From NCBI GenBank assembly GCA_023427865.1, contig JAEYZV010000079.1:1-6190 (forward strand): DNA of 6,190 nt, in the 5' to 3' direction. The notes beneath the pieces were generated by a model, which saw only the letters and a program-made list of their open reading frames with translations, had not been told where the DNA came from and ran no database searches. A program made the position numbers and the translations under genes. This stretch comes from Acidobacteriota bacterium. Its GTDB lineage: Bacteria; Acidobacteriota; Vicinamibacteria; Vicinamibacterales; Vicinamibacteraceae. Below, in pieces: positions 5,964 to 6,190 of the stretch (within the stretch, counting starts at the first letter, position 1; each line of letters begins with the position of its first letter).

Positions 5964-6190
5964 CTACTTGCGGCTATTGGCGCCGACCGTCCACAGGTAC
6001 AGCGTGCGGCTGGTGCCGTTGGCGTCGGTGAAGGTCTCGACCTTGTCGGGGGCCCAGTCGCCCATCCCGAACTGGTGCGACACGATGCGGGCGCCGGGCT
6101 TGAGCTGGTCGAGCAGGCGAGGCCGCAACTTCACGTTCGACGAGGACAGCAGATAGAGGGTGACGACGGTGGCCTGCGAGAGGTCGGCGG
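5964..6190 (-). CDS. C-terminal end of a SAM-dependent methyltransferase-like protein (partial)
   Basis: The last 74 codons of a gene whose 5' part lies beyond the right edge; the stop is TAG at 5966-5964. The visible protein begins ADLSQATVVTLYLLSSSN and continues through KLRPRLLDQLKPGARIVSHQ, FGMGDWAPDK and RTLYLWTVGA. The pattern 'VVTLYLL...N..LRP.LL..LKPG.RIVSH.F.MGDW' is that of the later strands of a class I Rossmann-fold methyltransferase: the strand after motif IV, then the LKPG turn and its strand. The SAM-binding glycine motif would be outside the window. No membrane segment is visible in this part. Third-position G/C is high and consistent with real coding. The substrate cannot be inferred from this fragment. 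It ends 68 bases before tRNA-Leu on the same strand. Confidence 0.75.
   Translation of the reverse strand, partial: ADLSQATVVTLYLLSSSNVKLRPRLLDQLKPGARIVSHQFGMGDWAPDKVETFTDANGTSRTLYLWTVGANSRK

Overview
The window is very GC-rich with strong G/C preference at third codon positions, as in a high-GC Gram-negative bacterium. Acidobacteriota would fit the general gene style, but nothing here proves a taxon. All the genes can be placed in known or loosely known families, and I found no convincing multi-gene undescribed system. The least ordinary parts are a YkgJ/FliB-like cysteine-cluster protein beside a tRNA-Leu gene, and an uncharacterised coiled-coil protein translationally coupled to a metallopeptidase.

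Layout from left to right. At the left edge a small hairpin followed by five T's is a likely terminator for a plus-strand gene outside the window; its T run touches the stop codon of gltS. gltS (minus strand, 40-1284) encodes a sodium/glutamate symporter. Only 19 bases separate its start from the divergent plus-strand set. That set is a cardiolipin synthase/phospholipase D protein (1304-2764), a YgjP-like (DUF45) zinc metallopeptidase (2761-3504) and a coiled-coil protein of unknown function (3504-4538). The three overlap by 4 and 1 bases, so they are almost certainly one translationally coupled operon.

The right part is transcribed leftwards. It holds the C-terminal end of a SAM-dependent methyltransferase-like gene cut by the window edge (5964-6190), a short non-coding gap with two hairpins, a complete tRNA-Leu(CAA) with encoded CCA (5809-5895), and a 432-residue YkgJ-family protein (4450-5748). 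The last 89 bases of the YkgJ gene overlap the last 89 bases of the convergent coiled-coil gene.

Functional links are limited. gltS imports glutamate at the inner membrane and the synthase makes cardiolipin there. The peptidase and the coiled-coil protein share the synthase's transcript, but no joint pathway can be read from the sequence. The YkgJ-like protein resembles flagellin lysine methylases in its cysteine layout, but no flagellar gene is in view.
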